A stretch of 64,000 nucleotides of DNA from Armatimonadota bacterium (GTDB lineage Bacteria; Sysuimicrobiota; Sysuimicrobiia; Sysuimicrobiales; Sysuimicrobiaceae): assembly GCA_025060455.1 (NCBI GenBank), contig JANXBY010000075.1, positions 1 to 64,000 on the forward strand, written 5' to 3'. Shown in pieces: positions 7,800 through 18,789 of the stretch. The notes under the pieces are model-generated. The model searched no databases, had not been told where the DNA came from, and worked only from the letters and a program-made list of their open reading frames with translations. Each line of letters starts with the position of its first letter. Positions within the stretch are counted from its first letter, which is position 1. The translations under genes were made by a program, and so were the position numbers.

Positions 7800-10474
7800 G
7801 CTCCGCGCTCCAGCAGCCGGCGCACGAACTCGGGGACCCGCTCCAGCGCCTCGTCCAGGCGTTGTGGGTCGCGCCCGCCGGCGTGCGCCAGCTCGGGTCG
7901 GCCACCGCCCCGACCGCCCACCAGCTCCGCCACGGGCCGGATGAGGTCAGCCGCCCGCAGGCGGTCGGTGAGATCCTTGGTCACCATGGCCACCAGCGCC
8001 ACACGCCCGTCCGAAGCGCTTCCCAGCACCACCGCGCCGCTGCGCAGCCGGTCCCGCAGCCGGTCTCCGATGGCTCGCAGGGCATCCTCCGAAAGCCCGT
8101 CAAACCGCGCGCTCACCACCCGGACGCCTTCCACGTCCTGGGCGCGCTCCAGCACCCGCTCCAGCTCTGCGGCCCCAACGCCCTTCTGCAGGGCGTCCAC
8201 CTGCCGGTGCAGCTCGCGCAGTTGCTGGAGCAGCCGGTCCACGCGGCCGGGCACCTCCTCCGGGGAAGCCCGCAGCTTCTGCGCCGCGGCCTCCAGCAGC
8301 TCCGCCTGCGTGCGGGCCCAACGGTACGCGGCCCAGCCCGCCACCGCTTCGATCCGCCGCACCCCTGCGGCCACCCCGGTCTCCTGCACGATGCGGAACA
8401 GCCCCACCTCGCTGGTGTTGCGCAGATGTGTGCCGCCGCACAGCTCCCGGCTGTAGTCGGCCACGGACACCATCCGCACCACCTCGCCGTACTTCTCGTC
8501 GAACAGCGCCATCGCACCCAGCTGCCGGGCCCGCTCGTAGGGCAGGAAGTCTACCCGCACCGGCAGGGCTTCCAGGACCTTCTCGTTCACCCGCCGCTCC
8601 ACCTGGTCCAGCTGCTCGCGGGTGAGCGGCTGCAGGTGGAGGAAGTCGAACCGCAGGCGGTCGGGCGCCACCAGGGACCCTGCCTGGCGGGCGTGCTCGC
8701 CCAGAACCTCCCGCAGGGCCTTGTGCAGCAGGTGAGTGGCCGTGTGGTGCCGCATGATCTCCCGCCGACGGAGGGCGTCTACCTCCGCCCGTACCCACTG
8801 ACCCACCCGCAGGGTCCCCTCCTGTACCACCCCGCGGTGCACCACCACCTCGCCCACGGGCCGCTGGGTGTCCTGCACCTCGAACCTTACAGAGGCGGAG
8901 GCAAGCCAGCCGGTGTCCCCCACCTGTCCGCCCGCCTCCGCATAGAAGGGCGTGCGGTCCAGCACCACCTCCACCGCGTCCCCGGGTCCCGCCGACTCCA
9001 CCCCCGCTCCGTCCCGCAGCAGCGCCACCACGGTGGCGGACGCCCGCAGGCGGCGGTAGCCCACGAACTCCGTGCGCACCCCCCGCTCCACCAGGGCCTG
9101 CAGGGACGACGGTACGTGCGCCGCCGCAAACACGGACCGGGCGCGGGCCCGGGCTCGCTGGCGCTCCATCTCCCGCTCGAACCCCTCCCAGTCCACCTCC
9201 AAGCCGGCTTCCCGTGCCACGTCCAGGGTCATCTCCTTTGGGAACCCGTACGTGTCGTAAAGCCGGAACACGTCCTCGCCCCGCAACGCGGTGCGGCCCT
9301 CGGCCCGGGCGGAGGCTACCAGCTCCTCCAGCCGCAGCAGCCCCGACTCCAGGGTACGGGCGAACCGCTCCTCCTCCGCGGTCACCACCTCCCGGATGAA
9401 CCGGCGGTGCTGCACCAGTTCCGGGTAGGCGCGGCCCATGCGGTCCACCACCACGTCCGTGACCTCCGCCAGGAAGGGGCGGACCAGCCCCAGCTTCCGC
9501 CCAAACCGCGCCGCGCGCCGCACCACCATGCGGAGCACGTAGCCGCGTCCCTCGTTGCCGGGGACCACGCCGTCGGCGACCAGGAACGCCGCGGCCCGGC
9601 CGTGGTCCGCGATCACCCGGTACGCCACCACGTCCCGCTCCCGCTCCGCCGCGGACTGCCCGGTCAGCTCCTGCACCCGATCCATCAGGGGCAGGAACAG
9701 GTCGGTGCCGTAGTTGTCCCGGGCGCCCTGCAACACCGCCACCAGGCGTTCGAAGCCCATGCCCGTGTCCACGTGCTTGGCGGGCAGCGGTTCCAGGGTG
9801 GTGGGGCCCGTGCGGTTGTACTGGATGAACACCAGGTTCCACAGCTCGAGGAAGCGGGCGCAGCCCCCGTTGACCCGGCACACATGGCCCGGTTCGTGCT
9901 GCCGGTCACAGAACCCCGGCCCGCGGTCGATGTGGATCTCGCTGTCCGGCCCGCAGGGGCCGACCTCCGCCATCTCCCAGAAGTTCTCCTTGCGGCCGAA
10001 GAACAGCACGTGGGAGGGGTCAAACCCCGGCTGGCGCAGCCAGATCTCCGCGGCCTCGTCATCCCGCGGGATCTCCCCGTACTCGTCCTCGAAGCAGGTA
10101 GCCCACAGCCGCTCGGGCGGCAGACCCCACACCTGGGTGAGTAGCTCCCACGCCCACGCGATGGCCTCCCGCTTGTAGTAGTCCCCGAAAGACCAGTTGC
10201 CCAGCATCTCGAAGAACGTGTGGTGGTAGCCGTCCCGGCCGACGTCCTCCAGGTCGTTGTGCTTTCCCGCCACCCGCATGCACTTCTGCACGTCCACCGC
10301 CCGCCGGTACGGCCGCATGCCCACCCCCAGGAACACGTCCTTGAACTGCACCATCCCGGAGTTGGTGAACAGCAAGGTGGGATCCTGGGGGACCAGGGGC
10401 ATGCTGGGCACCCGCACGTGTCCACGGTCCTCGAAGAACCTCAGGAACGTCTCCCGGATGTCGTCCGACCGCAC
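7796..10474 (-). CDS. alaS: Alanyl-tRNA synthetase
   Basis: 892 aa; VPSMPLVPQDPTLLFTNSGMVQFKDVFLG, KHNDLEDVGRDGYHHTFFEMLGNWSFGDYYK, HTATHLLHKALREVLG, ELCGGTHLRNTSEVGLF. Confidence 0.98.
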   Translation of the reverse strand: MRSDDIRETFLRFFEDRGHVRVPSMPLVPQDPTLLFTNSGMVQFKDVFLGVGMRPYRRAVDVQKCMRVAGKHNDLEDVGRDGYHHTFFEMLGNWSFGDYYKREAIAWAWELLTQVWGLPPERLWATCFEDEYGEIPRDDEAAEIWLRQPGFDPSHVLFFGRKENFWEMAEVGPCGPDSEIHIDRGPGFCDRQHEPGHVCRVNGGCARFLELWNLVFIQYNRTGPTTLEPLPAKHVDTGMGFERLVAVLQGARDNYGTDLFLPLMDRVQELTGQSAAERERDVVAYRVIADHGRAAAFLVADGVVPGNEGRGYVLRMVVRRAARFGRKLGLVRPFLAEVTDVVVDRMGRAYPELVQHRRFIREVVTAEEERFARTLESGLLRLEELVASARAEGRTALRGEDVFRLYDTYGFPKEMTLDVAREAGLEVDWEGFEREMERQRARARARSVFAAAHVPSSLQALVERGVRTEFVGYRRLRASATVVALLRDGAGVESAGPGDAVEVVLDRTPFYAEAGGQVGDTGWLASASVRFEVQDTQRPVGEVVVHRGVVQEGTLRVGQWVRAEVDALRRREIMRHHTATHLLHKALREVLGEHARQAGSLVAPDRLRFDFLHLQPLTREQLDQVERRVNEKVLEALPVRVDFLPYERARQLGAMALFDEKYGEVVRMVSVADYSRELCGGTHLRNTSEVGLFRIVQETGVAAGVRRIEAVAGWAAYRWARTQAELLEAAAQKLRASPEEVPGRVDRLLQQLRELHRQVDALQKGVGAAELERVLERAQDVEGVRVVSARFDGLSEDALRAIGDRLRDRLRSGAVVLGSASDGRVALVAMVTKDLTDRLRAADLIRPVAELVGGRGGGRPELAHAGGRDPQRLDEALERVPEFVRRLLERGA

Positions 10475-10504
10475 GACCAGACCTCCCGCCTGTGGCCGAG
10501 ACGA

Positions 10505-12163
10505 TTATAGCCGTGGCGCGGCGGCCCGAGGCCGACGGTGCGCCCACCACCGGCGCAGGCGCTCCCACCAGCCCCCGGTGCGGGCCCCGGCCTCCGCCCG
10601 CTCCGCTTCCCAGTCCGGCTCCGCGGCCACCTCCAGCACCTCCTCCGGACCCCACCGGTAGGCGGCGACGGAGGCCGCGGGTGCCTCCCCCACCTCCTCC
10701 ACCCTGTTCGCCCCAGCGGTCTCGAACTGCTCCACGTGCAGCCCCTCCTTCGGCACCACCCGCAGGGCCTTGCCCAGCTGCTCCTCCGCGCGGCGCAACC
10801 ACGCCCCGTCCCGCACCAGCTCCGCGTGCACCAAGGGGTGCACCCGCAGGACCACCACCGACTCCGGCCGCGCCGCGCACAGCCTGCGCAGCTCGCGGCG
10901 GATCCGGTTCGCCATGGTTTCCGGGGACAGCACCCGGCCGCGGCCGTCGCAGTACGGGCAGGGCATCCGCAGCACCGCCTCCAGGTCCTGGTGGACCCGC
11001 TTTCGGGTGATCTCCACCAGCCCCAACTGCGTGAGATCGATCACGTGGGTCTTGGACCGGTCCCGGCGCACCGCCTCCTGCAGGGCCCGAAGCACCTGCT
11101 GCCGGTGCCTTTCGTTGTCCATGTCGATGAAGTCCACCAGGATGATCCCGCCAATGTCCCGCAGGCGGATCTGCCGCACCACCTCCCGGGCAGCCTCCAG
11201 GTTGGTGTGCAGGATGGTGGTGGCCAGGTCCCGGTCGCCCACGTACCGGCTGGTGTTCACGTCCACCACGGTGAGCGCCTCCGTCCGGTCCACCACCAGG
11301 GTGCCGCCGGAGGGCAGCCACACCTTCCGCCGCAGGGCGGTCTCGATCTCCTTCTCCACCCCGAAGTGCTCGAAAATGGGCTCGCTGCCCCGGTACAGCT
11401 CCAGGCGGTCCCGCAGGTGGGGCGCGTAGGATCCCACCAGGTCCACCAGCCGCTCGTACTCCCGGGGGGAGTCCACCACGAACCGCTCCACCTCGCCCGT
11501 GAACAGGTCGCGGGCGACCCGCCGCAGCAGGCGGAGGTCCTGGTACAGGAGGGCAGGGGCGCGGCTGGTGCGGGCGCGCTCCACCACGCGGTTCCACACG
11601 CTGAGCAGGTAGCGCAGGTCGTCCTGGAGGTCCTTCTCCGTGGCCCCCTCCGCCGCGGTGCGGACGATCAGCCCCATCCCCTGGGGGCGCAGGCGCTGCG
11701 CTACCTCCCGCAGCCGCCGCCGCTCGCTGTCGCTGTCGATCTTCCGCGAAACCCCCACGTACTGCACCGTGGGCATGAGCACGAGGTAGTGAGCCGGGAT
11801 GGCGATGTAGGTGGTCACCCGGGCCCCCTTGGTGCCCATGGGTTCCTTGGTGACCTGGACCAGGATCTCCTGACCCACCCGCAGCTTCTGCTGGATCCCG
11901 CCCTGACCGATGGCGTCTTCGAGCTCTTCGCCCCCGATCCGCTGGCTGCGCACGTCCCCCACCTGCAGGAAGGCGTTGCGCTCGAGCCCGATGTCCACGA
12001 AGGCGGCATCCATTCCCCGGAGGACGTTGGCCACCCGGGCCTTGTACACGTTGCCCGCCAGGGGCTCGCCACGCTCGATGAACAGGTTCACCACCTGCCC
12101 GTCCTCGAACACCGCCACCCGGGTCTCGAAGGGTTCCACGTTCGCCACGATCTGCCGCCGCAT
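10505..12163 (-). CDS. rng: Ribonuclease G/E family protein
   Basis: ATG 12163; GNVYKARVANVLRGMDAAFVDIGLERNAFL; VVDRTEALTVVDVNTSRYVG; DIGGIILVDFIDM; CPYCDGRGRVLS. Confidence 0.93.
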   Translation of the reverse strand: MRRQIVANVEPFETRVAVFEDGQVVNLFIERGEPLAGNVYKARVANVLRGMDAAFVDIGLERNAFLQVGDVRSQRIGGEELEDAIGQGGIQQKLRVGQEILVQVTKEPMGTKGARVTTYIAIPAHYLVLMPTVQYVGVSRKIDSDSERRRLREVAQRLRPQGMGLIVRTAAEGATEKDLQDDLRYLLSVWNRVVERARTSRAPALLYQDLRLLRRVARDLFTGEVERFVVDSPREYERLVDLVGSYAPHLRDRLELYRGSEPIFEHFGVEKEIETALRRKVWLPSGGTLVVDRTEALTVVDVNTSRYVGDRDLATTILHTNLEAAREVVRQIRLRDIGGIILVDFIDMDNERHRQQVLRALQEAVRRDRSKTHVIDLTQLGLVEITRKRVHQDLEAVLRMPCPYCDGRGRVLSPETMANRIRRELRRLCAARPESVVVLRVHPLVHAELVRDGAWLRRAEEQLGKALRVVPKEGLHVEQFETAGANRVEEVGEAPAASVAAYRWGPEEVLEVAAEPDWEAERAEAGARTGGWWERLRRWWAHRRPRAAAPRL

Positions 12164-12177
12164 GGGCCCTCCGCGTT

Positions 12178-13311
12178 TCAGAACAGGATCTTGGGCCTGC
12201 GCACCGCCACGCTCAGCACCAACCCGACCGCGGCCAGTTGGGTCACCAAGGCAGTCCCCCCGTACGACACGAAGGGCAGGGGGATGCCGGTGGGTGGGGC
12301 CAGGCCCACGGTCATGCCCACGTTCACCAGCACGTGGAACGCCACCATGCCGGCCACCCCCACGCACAGGTAGCTCCCGAACGCGTCCCGGGCGGTGGAG
12401 GCAACCCGGAGCACGCGCAGAAGCCACACCCAGAACAGCACCAGCACCCCCACGGTCCCCACAAAGCCCAGCTCCTCACCGACCACCGAGAACACAAAGT
12501 CCGTGTGCTGCATGGGCAGGAACTGCAGGGTGTTCTGGGTCCCCGCGAACAGGCCCTTGCCCCACATGCCCCCGGAGCCGATGGCGATTTTGGACTGGAT
12601 CAGGTTGTAGCCTGCGCCGAGAGGGTCCTGGTTCGGGTCCAGGAACGCCAAAATCCGGGCCCGTTGGTACGGCTTCAGGAGGGGCCAGGCGGCCGGCGCC
12701 AGCAGGACCCCTACGGTCACGAGTCCCGCCAGGTGTCCGCGTGGCACGCCCGCAGCCCACAGCATCGCCAGGAGGATGGCCACGAACACCAGCGCGCTGC
12801 CGAGGTCGGGCTGCAGGAACACCAGGAGCATAGGGGGCAGGGTCAGCAGCAGGGACGGCGCCAGCTCCAACAACCGCTGAGGCGGGGTCTGGCGGCGGCT
12901 CAACGACCACGCCAGCGCCACCACCAACCCCAGCTTTGCCACCTCCGAAGGCTGCACGCTCACCGGACCCACCGACAGCCACCGCTGGGCACCGAGGGCG
13001 GTGCGGCCCACCAGGTCGGTGAGCGCCAGCAGGGCTAACGCAGCACCGTACACCAGCTTCCACGCCTGCCCCAGGGTCTGGTACGGCACCGCGGACGTAC
13101 CCACCAGCGCCAACATCCCCAGGGCCACGTGCGCCAGCCGTGGCCTCAGCAGGCCCAGCGGCCGGTCGGGCGTGGTGGTGGCGCTCGCCACCGCCACCGT
13201 GCCCAACGCCACCAGCGCCAGGGTGCACCCCACCAGCACCCAGTCCACGTGGCGCAGCCGCCGTCTCAAGGGACGGGGGTCGCCGGTCCCGTACGTCACC
13301 GACCCGCCCAT
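12178..13311 (-). CDS. rodA: Rod shape-determining protein RodA (SEDS)
   Basis: VQPSEVAKLGLVVALAW...LQPDLGSALVFVAILLAM...GLFAGTQNTLQFLPMQHTDFVFSVVGEELGFVG; adjacent to mrdA. Confidence 0.93.
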   Translation of the reverse strand: MGGSVTYGTGDPRPLRRRLRHVDWVLVGCTLALVALGTVAVASATTTPDRPLGLLRPRLAHVALGMLALVGTSAVPYQTLGQAWKLVYGAALALLALTDLVGRTALGAQRWLSVGPVSVQPSEVAKLGLVVALAWSLSRRQTPPQRLLELAPSLLLTLPPMLLVFLQPDLGSALVFVAILLAMLWAAGVPRGHLAGLVTVGVLLAPAAWPLLKPYQRARILAFLDPNQDPLGAGYNLIQSKIAIGSGGMWGKGLFAGTQNTLQFLPMQHTDFVFSVVGEELGFVGTVGVLVLFWVWLLRVLRVASTARDAFGSYLCVGVAGMVAFHVLVNVGMTVGLAPPTGIPLPFVSYGGTALVTQLAAVGLVLSVAVRRPKILF

Positions 13312-15080
13312 CCCGCCTGCGGCCGCGCGGCCTGCTGGCCGGCCCACCACCGGGAAAGGACCGCCTGGGCGATGGGCGCCGCGCTCAGCCCGCCCCGGTA
13401 CCCGTGCTCCACCAGCACCACCACCACGATCCGTGGGTCTTCCGCGGGGGCGTAACCGGCAAACCAGGCGTGCGGCCGGCCCCGGGGCACCTCCGCGCTA
13501 CCCGTCTTGCCTGCCACCCGCAGCCCCTCCACCCGGGCCGCCCTCCCCGTTCCACGCTCCACCACCGCCTCCAGGCTCCTGCGCAGCGCCCGCAGGGCCT
13601 GGCCGGACAGCTGCAGCCGCCCCTGCACCACGGGGGAGAACGTTCGCACCACCTGGCCTTCCGGAGACAGCACCGCCCGAGTCACCCGCGGCTGCAGGAG
13701 GGTGCCGCCGTTGGCCACTGCGCTCATGGCGCGGGCCACCTGAATGGGTGTCGCGAGGACGAACCCCTGCCCGATGGCCATGTTGAGGGTGTCGCCCGGG
13801 TACCACGGCTCGTGCCACACCCGGCGTTTGTAGTCGGCGTCCGGGACCACCCCTGCCGCCTCCGGCGGCAGGTCGATTCCTGTCGGCTGCCCGAAGCCCA
13901 GCTGCCTCGCGTAGCGCGCCAGGGCGTCCGGGCCCAGGCTGCGGCCGAGGGTCCAAAACATGACGTTGCATGACTGTGCCACGCCCGTGGCGAAGTCCAC
14001 CACCCCGTGGGCCTGGAGGTCGCGGAACACCCACCGGCCCAGCTGCAGGGACCCGGTGCACACGAACCGGGAGGAACCGGCGGCGCGGCCCTCCTGAAGT
14101 GCCGCCAGCCCGGTGACCACCTTGAACACGCTTCCCGGCTCGTAGGCACTGGCCGTGGCCCGGTTCATCAGCGGGTTGCGGCGGTCCCGGCTGAGCTGCT
14201 GCCAGTCCCGCTCCGGGATACCCGCCGCGAACGCGTTCGGGTCGAAGGACGGGCTGCTGGCCATGGCCAGCACCTCCCCGGTCCGCGGGTCCATGGCCAC
14301 CACAGCCCCCGGCCGATCCCCGAGCTGCCGCTCCGCCTCCTGTTGCAGCTCCCAGTCCAGGGTGAGCACCAGGGTGTTGCCCGGCCTGCCCGGTTGCTCG
14401 CGCAACACCCGCAGCGGCCGGCCGGCGGCGTCCACCTCCACCACGTGCTCACCGTCATCGCCGCGCAGGACCACGTCGTACGACCGCTCCACGCCCGCCT
14501 TGCCGACCAGGTCTCCCGGGCGGTAACCGCGGGGCCGCAGCGCCTCCAGCTCTTCCTGGCTTACCTCCCCCAGGTAGCCGAGGACGTGAGCGCCCACGCT
14601 CCCGAAGGGGTACACGCGTACCGGCTCCGCCTCTACCTGCACCCCCGGAAGGTCCTCCCGCCGCTCCTCCAGCCACGTGACCACCCGCATCCCCACGTCC
14701 CGCCGCACCCTCACCGGTTCGTAGGGGCGGCGCCGTCCCCGCTCCCACCGTGACCACACCTCCTGCTCCAAAACGCCCAGGGCCCGGGCCAGCTCGGCAG
14801 CCACACGGTGGGGATCCTTCACCTCCATGGGCAGCAGGGACACGGAGAAGGCCGGGCGGTTGACCACCAACGGCGTGCCCCGCCGGTCCAGGACCAAGCC
14901 CCTGGGAGCGGTGACGCGGTGTACCCGCAACCGGTTGCTGTCCGCCAGTTGCGCGTAGTAGTCCGCCTGAAGCACCTGCAGCTGCCACAGCCGCAGCCCC
15001 AGGACGGCCAGGGCCGCGGTCAGAGTCACCGCCAGGGAAGCCAGCCGCGCGGAGAGGTGGACCGGCCTTTCGGGTTCCAT
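13296..15080 (-). CDS. mrdA: Penicillin-binding protein 2
   Basis: TAPRGLVLDRRGTPLVVNRPAFSVSLLP; YEPGSVFKVVTGLAAL; GKTGSAEVPRGRPHAWFAGYAP. Confidence 0.93.
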   Translation of the reverse strand: MEPERPVHLSARLASLAVTLTAALAVLGLRLWQLQVLQADYYAQLADSNRLRVHRVTAPRGLVLDRRGTPLVVNRPAFSVSLLPMEVKDPHRVAAELARALGVLEQEVWSRWERGRRRPYEPVRVRRDVGMRVVTWLEERREDLPGVQVEAEPVRVYPFGSVGAHVLGYLGEVSQEELEALRPRGYRPGDLVGKAGVERSYDVVLRGDDGEHVVEVDAAGRPLRVLREQPGRPGNTLVLTLDWELQQEAERQLGDRPGAVVAMDPRTGEVLAMASSPSFDPNAFAAGIPERDWQQLSRDRRNPLMNRATASAYEPGSVFKVVTGLAALQEGRAAGSSRFVCTGSLQLGRWVFRDLQAHGVVDFATGVAQSCNVMFWTLGRSLGPDALARYARQLGFGQPTGIDLPPEAAGVVPDADYKRRVWHEPWYPGDTLNMAIGQGFVLATPIQVARAMSAVANGGTLLQPRVTRAVLSPEGQVVRTFSPVVQGRLQLSGQALRALRRSLEAVVERGTGRAARVEGLRVAGKTGSAEVPRGRPHAWFAGYAPAEDPRIVVVVLVEHGYRGGLSAAPIAQAVLSRWWAGQQAARPQAGWAGR

Positions 15081-15087
15081 GGCACTC

Positions 15088-15627
15088 CTAGGGCTCCGAC
15101 TGCCGGGCTCGGGCCGGCCGGGCGCGCCAGTTGCCCACTTTCCGGAGGCCCGCGAACACCAGGGGTGCGGTCAGCGCGTTCCACCACGCGGCCACCAGGG
15201 TCCCCTGCGCCCACGTGGCCAGCGGGGGCACGGGCTGCGAGGTGATGGAACCCAGCACCGCTTCCAGGGCCCGGCTCAAGGCGGTCCCAGCTGCCACGAA
15301 CACGGGAGGTCCCCACGTACTGTCCAGGACCACCGTACGGCCCAGGGTGCCCGCCGCGAAGCCTACCCACAGCTTCGCGGTAGCCAGCAGCCCCAGCGGA
15401 CCCCCGCCGAACAGGTCCTGCAGCAGCCCTGCTGTGAACCCCACAGCCGCCGCACCTTCCGGCTCCGTGCGCAGCCCAAGCGCCAGCGCCACGACCAGCA
15501 CCGGCTCCGGGGCCCCGCCCAGCCAGCCCAGCCTCCACCCCCAGGCGCCCTCTACCACCGCCGCGGCCGCCAGGAGCGCCACACAGCCTACTAGCCGGCC
15601 GACTGCCCGCCACCGCATATCCGTCAA
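15088..15627 (-). CDS. mreD: Rod shape-determining protein MreD
   Basis: Multi-pass membrane protein (FTAGLLQDLFGGGPLGLLATAKLWVGFAAG) between mreC and mrdA. Confidence 0.8.
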   Translation of the reverse strand: MTDMRWRAVGRLVGCVALLAAAAVVEGAWGWRLGWLGGAPEPVLVVALALGLRTEPEGAAAVGFTAGLLQDLFGGGPLGLLATAKLWVGFAAGTLGRTVVLDSTWGPPVFVAAGTALSRALEAVLGSITSQPVPPLATWAQGTLVAAWWNALTAPLVFAGLRKVGNWRARPARARQSEP

Positions 15628-15705
15628 CGCGACCCGTCAGCCCGAGCACCGCAGGACCTAGTGGCGCCGGACTGAGGGGTGTTTGCGAACTTCACGGCCA
15701 ATCGC

Positions 15706-16536
15706 TCACCGCGGCGGCGCCTGCCGGACCAACACCAACACCTCCTCCACTCGCGACAGATCGGTGGCAGGCTCCACCTCCGCCTCCTGGAACAGCGCAC
15801 CCACCTTTCGCTCCACCTTCCGCACCACCCCCACCCGGATGCCGCGTGGGAAAACACCCCCGAGCCCCGAGGTGACCAGGACGTCTCCCTCCCCAAGGGG
15901 GGACGACCGCGACAGGTACCGCAGGCGCAGCCGCTCCGTGGCCGTCCCCTCCACCACCCCCGCGTCCCGGGTGCTTTGGACCAGCACTCCCACCGCGCTA
16001 CGCGGGTCGGTGACCAACAGCACGAGCGCAGCGGTGGGGTACACCTCGAACACGCGCCCAACAAGCCCTTCCGCGGTCACCACCGGGTCGCCCCTCGCCA
16101 CCCCGTCGCGGCTCCCACGGTCCACGGTGAGGGTCGTGTACCAGCGGCTGGGATCCCTGGACACCACCCGGGCGGCCAGGGTGGTGTATGGAGCGGGAGC
16201 GCGGAAGCCCAGCAGCCGGCGGAGGCGCTCCGCCTCCACCGACGCCTCCTGCAGCCGCGCCACCTCGCGACGCAGGGCCTCCACCTGCGCCCGCAGCCGG
16301 GCGTTCTCCGCCCGCAGCTGCCCGATCTCGTTGAGCGCACGCCACGAGCGCATCACGGCGTCGGCCGCCCGGGCCAGGGCGACCTGGGCAGGCACCAACA
16401 CCGACAGCACCGTCCGCCCCACAGGGCCCACCTGGCGCCCTTCTGGGGAGCGTACCTGCAACGTCAGCAGCACCCCCGCGACCACCACCAGCGCGGCCAG
16501 CAGCCCCACCCGGCGTCTCGATCCCGCAAGGATCAT
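15706..16536 (-). CDS. mreC: Rod shape-determining protein MreC
   Basis: LRAENARLRAQVEALRREVARLQEASVEAERLRRLLGFR...RVVSRDPSRWYTTLTVDRGSRDGVARGDPVVTAEGLVGRV. Confidence 0.92.
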   Translation of the reverse strand: MILAGSRRRVGLLAALVVVAGVLLTLQVRSPEGRQVGPVGRTVLSVLVPAQVALARAADAVMRSWRALNEIGQLRAENARLRAQVEALRREVARLQEASVEAERLRRLLGFRAPAPYTTLAARVVSRDPSRWYTTLTVDRGSRDGVARGDPVVTAEGLVGRVFEVYPTAALVLLVTDPRSAVGVLVQSTRDAGVVEGTATERLRLRYLSRSSPLGEGDVLVTSGLGGVFPRGIRVGVVRKVERKVGALFQEAEVEPATDLSRVEEVLVLVRQAPPR

Positions 16537-16624
16537 CCGTCCATCCTTTCGGCCCCCGGCGGTGGAGGCTCGGGGCCCGACAGCCCCGGGCCTACGGACG
16601 GCCGGGTCGCCCGCGGAGACCTCG

Positions 16625-17659
16625 TTAGGCCCGCTTGGCGGTCACCAGCACCTTCTTGAGGGTGTCGATCTCCTCCAGGGCGCGTCCGGTGCCCAGCACC
16701 ACCGCCGACAGGGGGTCGTCCGTGAGGGTCACCGGCATCCCGGTCTCCTCTGCCAAAAGACGGTCCAGGCCCCGCAGCAGGGACCCTCCTCCCGCGAGCA
16801 CGATCCCCCGCTCCACGATGTCCGCGGAAAGCTCGGGTGGGGTCCGCTCCAGGGTCTGCTTCACCGCGTCCACGATGGCCAGCACCGGCTCCCGCAGCGC
16901 TTCCCGGATCTCCGCGCTCGTCATGCGCACCGTGCGGGGTAGCCCGGAGACCAGGTCGCGGCCGCGCACGTCCACCGCCTGCTCCTCCCGCAGGGGGTAC
17001 GCGGAGCCGATGGCGATCTTGATCTCCTCCGCGGTCCGCTCCCCGATGAGGAGGTTGTACGCCTTGCGGGCGTACTGGATGATGGCCTCGTCCATCTCGT
17101 CGCCGCCGATGCGGATGGACTTGCTCGCGACGATCCCGCCGAGGGAGATGACCGCCACCTCCGTGGTCCCGCCCCCGATGTCCACCACCATGCTGCCCAC
17201 CGGCTCCGAGACGGGCAGGCCCGCGCCGATGGCCGCGGCCATAGGCTCCTCAATGAGGTAGGCCTCGCGGGCGCCCGCTTGCAGGGTGGCGTCGATTACC
17301 GCCCGCTTCTCCACCTCCGTGACCCCGGAGGGGATGCCCACGATGACCCTAGGCTTGAACAGCGACCGCCCCCGCATCCCTTTCCGGATAAAGTAGCTGA
17401 GCATGGCCGCGGTGGTGTCGAAGTCCGCGATCACCCCGTCGCGCAGGGGGCGCATGGCGTGGATGTCGGACGGCGTCCGGCCGATCATGCGCTTGGCCTC
17501 GTCGCCCACCGCCAGGATCGCCCCGTCGCTGCGCTTGGCCACCACGGAGGGCTCCCGCAGCACGATCCCCTCGTGCCGCACGTACACCAAGGTATTGGCG
17601 GTCCCCAGGTCGATCCCCATGTCCCGTGAAAAGCGGCTGAGGAAACCGTTGCGGATCAT
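16625..17659 (-). CDS. mreB: Rod shape-determining protein MreB
   Basis: [28 protein letters not shown]...[23 protein letters not shown]. Confidence 0.97.
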   Translation of the reverse strand: MIRNGFLSRFSRDMGIDLGTANTLVYVRHEGIVLREPSVVAKRSDGAILAVGDEAKRMIGRTPSDIHAMRPLRDGVIADFDTTAAMLSYFIRKGMRGRSLFKPRVIVGIPSGVTEVEKRAVIDATLQAGAREAYLIEEPMAAAIGAGLPVSEPVGSMVVDIGGGTTEVAVISLGGIVASKSIRIGGDEMDEAIIQYARKAYNLLIGERTAEEIKIAIGSAYPLREEQAVDVRGRDLVSGLPRTVRMTSAEIREALREPVLAIVDAVKQTLERTPPELSADIVERGIVLAGGGSLLRGLDRLLAEETGMPVTLTDDPLSAVVLGTGRALEEIDTLKKVLVTAKRA

Positions 17660-17700
17660 CCCGTCCTCCGAAGACGTGCTGGCTGTGCAAAAGGCAGCCC

Positions 17701-18393
17701 CTAGAATCCTAACCCCCGCTCCCGCAGGCTGACAAACCGGCCGTCACCCACCACCACGTGATCCAACACCGTCACCCCCAGCAACGCCCCTGCCTGGCGC
17801 AGCACCGCGGTGAGCCGGGCGTCGTCGGGGCTGGGCTCCGGGTTGCCCGAAGGGTGGTTGTGCGTCAGCACCACCGCGTGGGCGCCCCGGCGGATGGCCT
17901 CCCGGAACACCTCCCGGGCCTCCACGGAGGCCGCGTTGAGCCCCCCTCGGGACGTCTCCACCACGCCCATGACCTCGTGCCGGGTGTTCAGCAGCACCAC
18001 GCAGAAGTGCTCTTGCTCCCGGTGGGCCAGCCTGGGCGCCACCAGGGCCGCCACATCCTCCGCACCCCTCACCACCGGCCTGGCCGCCGGGTCCGGTCCC
18101 TGCGCCCGCCGGCCCAACTCGAAGGCCGCCACCAGGGTGGTGGCCTTGGCCTCGCCCACACCTGGCACCGCGCTGAGCTCCTCCACCCGCGCCCGGCTGA
18201 GGCCCCTCACCCCTCCAAAACGCCGCAACAGCTCGTCGGCCACGTGCAGGGCGGAGCGGGAACGGGTGCCGGCCCGCAGCAGCACCGCCACCAGCTCCCG
18301 GTCCTGCAGCGCCTCTGGACCAGAGGCCACCAGCCGCTCCCGCGGCCTGGCCTCAGGCGGTAGCTGGCGGATCGTCGGCCCTTGCCTGTCCAT
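17701..18393 (-). CDS. radC: RadC family protein (JAB/MPN)
   Basis: [60 protein letters not shown]. Confidence 0.95.
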   Translation of the reverse strand: MDRQGPTIRQLPPEARPRERLVASGPEALQDRELVAVLLRAGTRSRSALHVADELLRRFGGVRGLSRARVEELSAVPGVGEAKATTLVAAFELGRRAQGPDPAARPVVRGAEDVAALVAPRLAHREQEHFCVVLLNTRHEVMGVVETSRGGLNAASVEAREVFREAIRRGAHAVVLTHNHPSGNPEPSPDDARLTAVLRQAGALLGVTVLDHVVVGDGRFVSLRERGLGF

Positions 18394-18477
18394 CCCTTGG
18401 AGTCAACGTGCCCGAGGCGGCGTTTCGACCGGCCCGTGGCACCGCAGTCTCGAGCCACCCCCAGAGGCAGCGCTGGC

Positions 18478-18738
18478 TCAGATCCACCGCCACAGCCAAA
18501 GGGCCAGCACCACCCCCACCACCACCCCGAGGTTCAGGCGCAGGGTGAAACCCAGGGTGAAGGTCGCCAGCCCCAGGTCTAGGTGGAGGGCAGGGTCTAG
18601 GCCGGGCTCCACAGACCGGGAGAGGAACACCAGGGGCGGAAACGAGGAGGCGGCCTCCGCCAAGACGTGTCCCAGCACGCCGCCTGCCAGGATCACCAAC
18701 AGCAGCGGCACCCAAGACCGCCGGGCGCGGCGGGTCAC
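18478..18738 (-). CDS. DUF4321-like small membrane protein
   Basis: 86 aa; WVPLLLVILAGGVLGHVLAE...LDLGLATFTLGFTLRLNLGVVVG downstream of a radC-like gene. Confidence 0.65.
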   Translation of the reverse strand: MTRRARRSWVPLLLVILAGGVLGHVLAEAASSFPPLVFLSRSVEPGLDPALHLDLGLATFTLGFTLRLNLGVVVGVVLALWLWRWI

Positions 18739-18789
18739 CCTCGAGCCTCCGCGCCAAGGACGGGGTTCGATCCCACGCAGCCGCCCGCG

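Noticed and set aside
8100-9881. 593-aa minus-strand ORF in another frame inside alaS
   Set aside because: Gly/Pro/Ala/Arg-rich frame-shifted shadow of alaS.
7862-10144. Long plus-strand ORF (760 aa) across the alaS region
   Set aside because: Antisense shadow ORF from high GC; low-complexity His/Pro/Arg/Gln-rich translation, while the minus strand is clearly AlaS.
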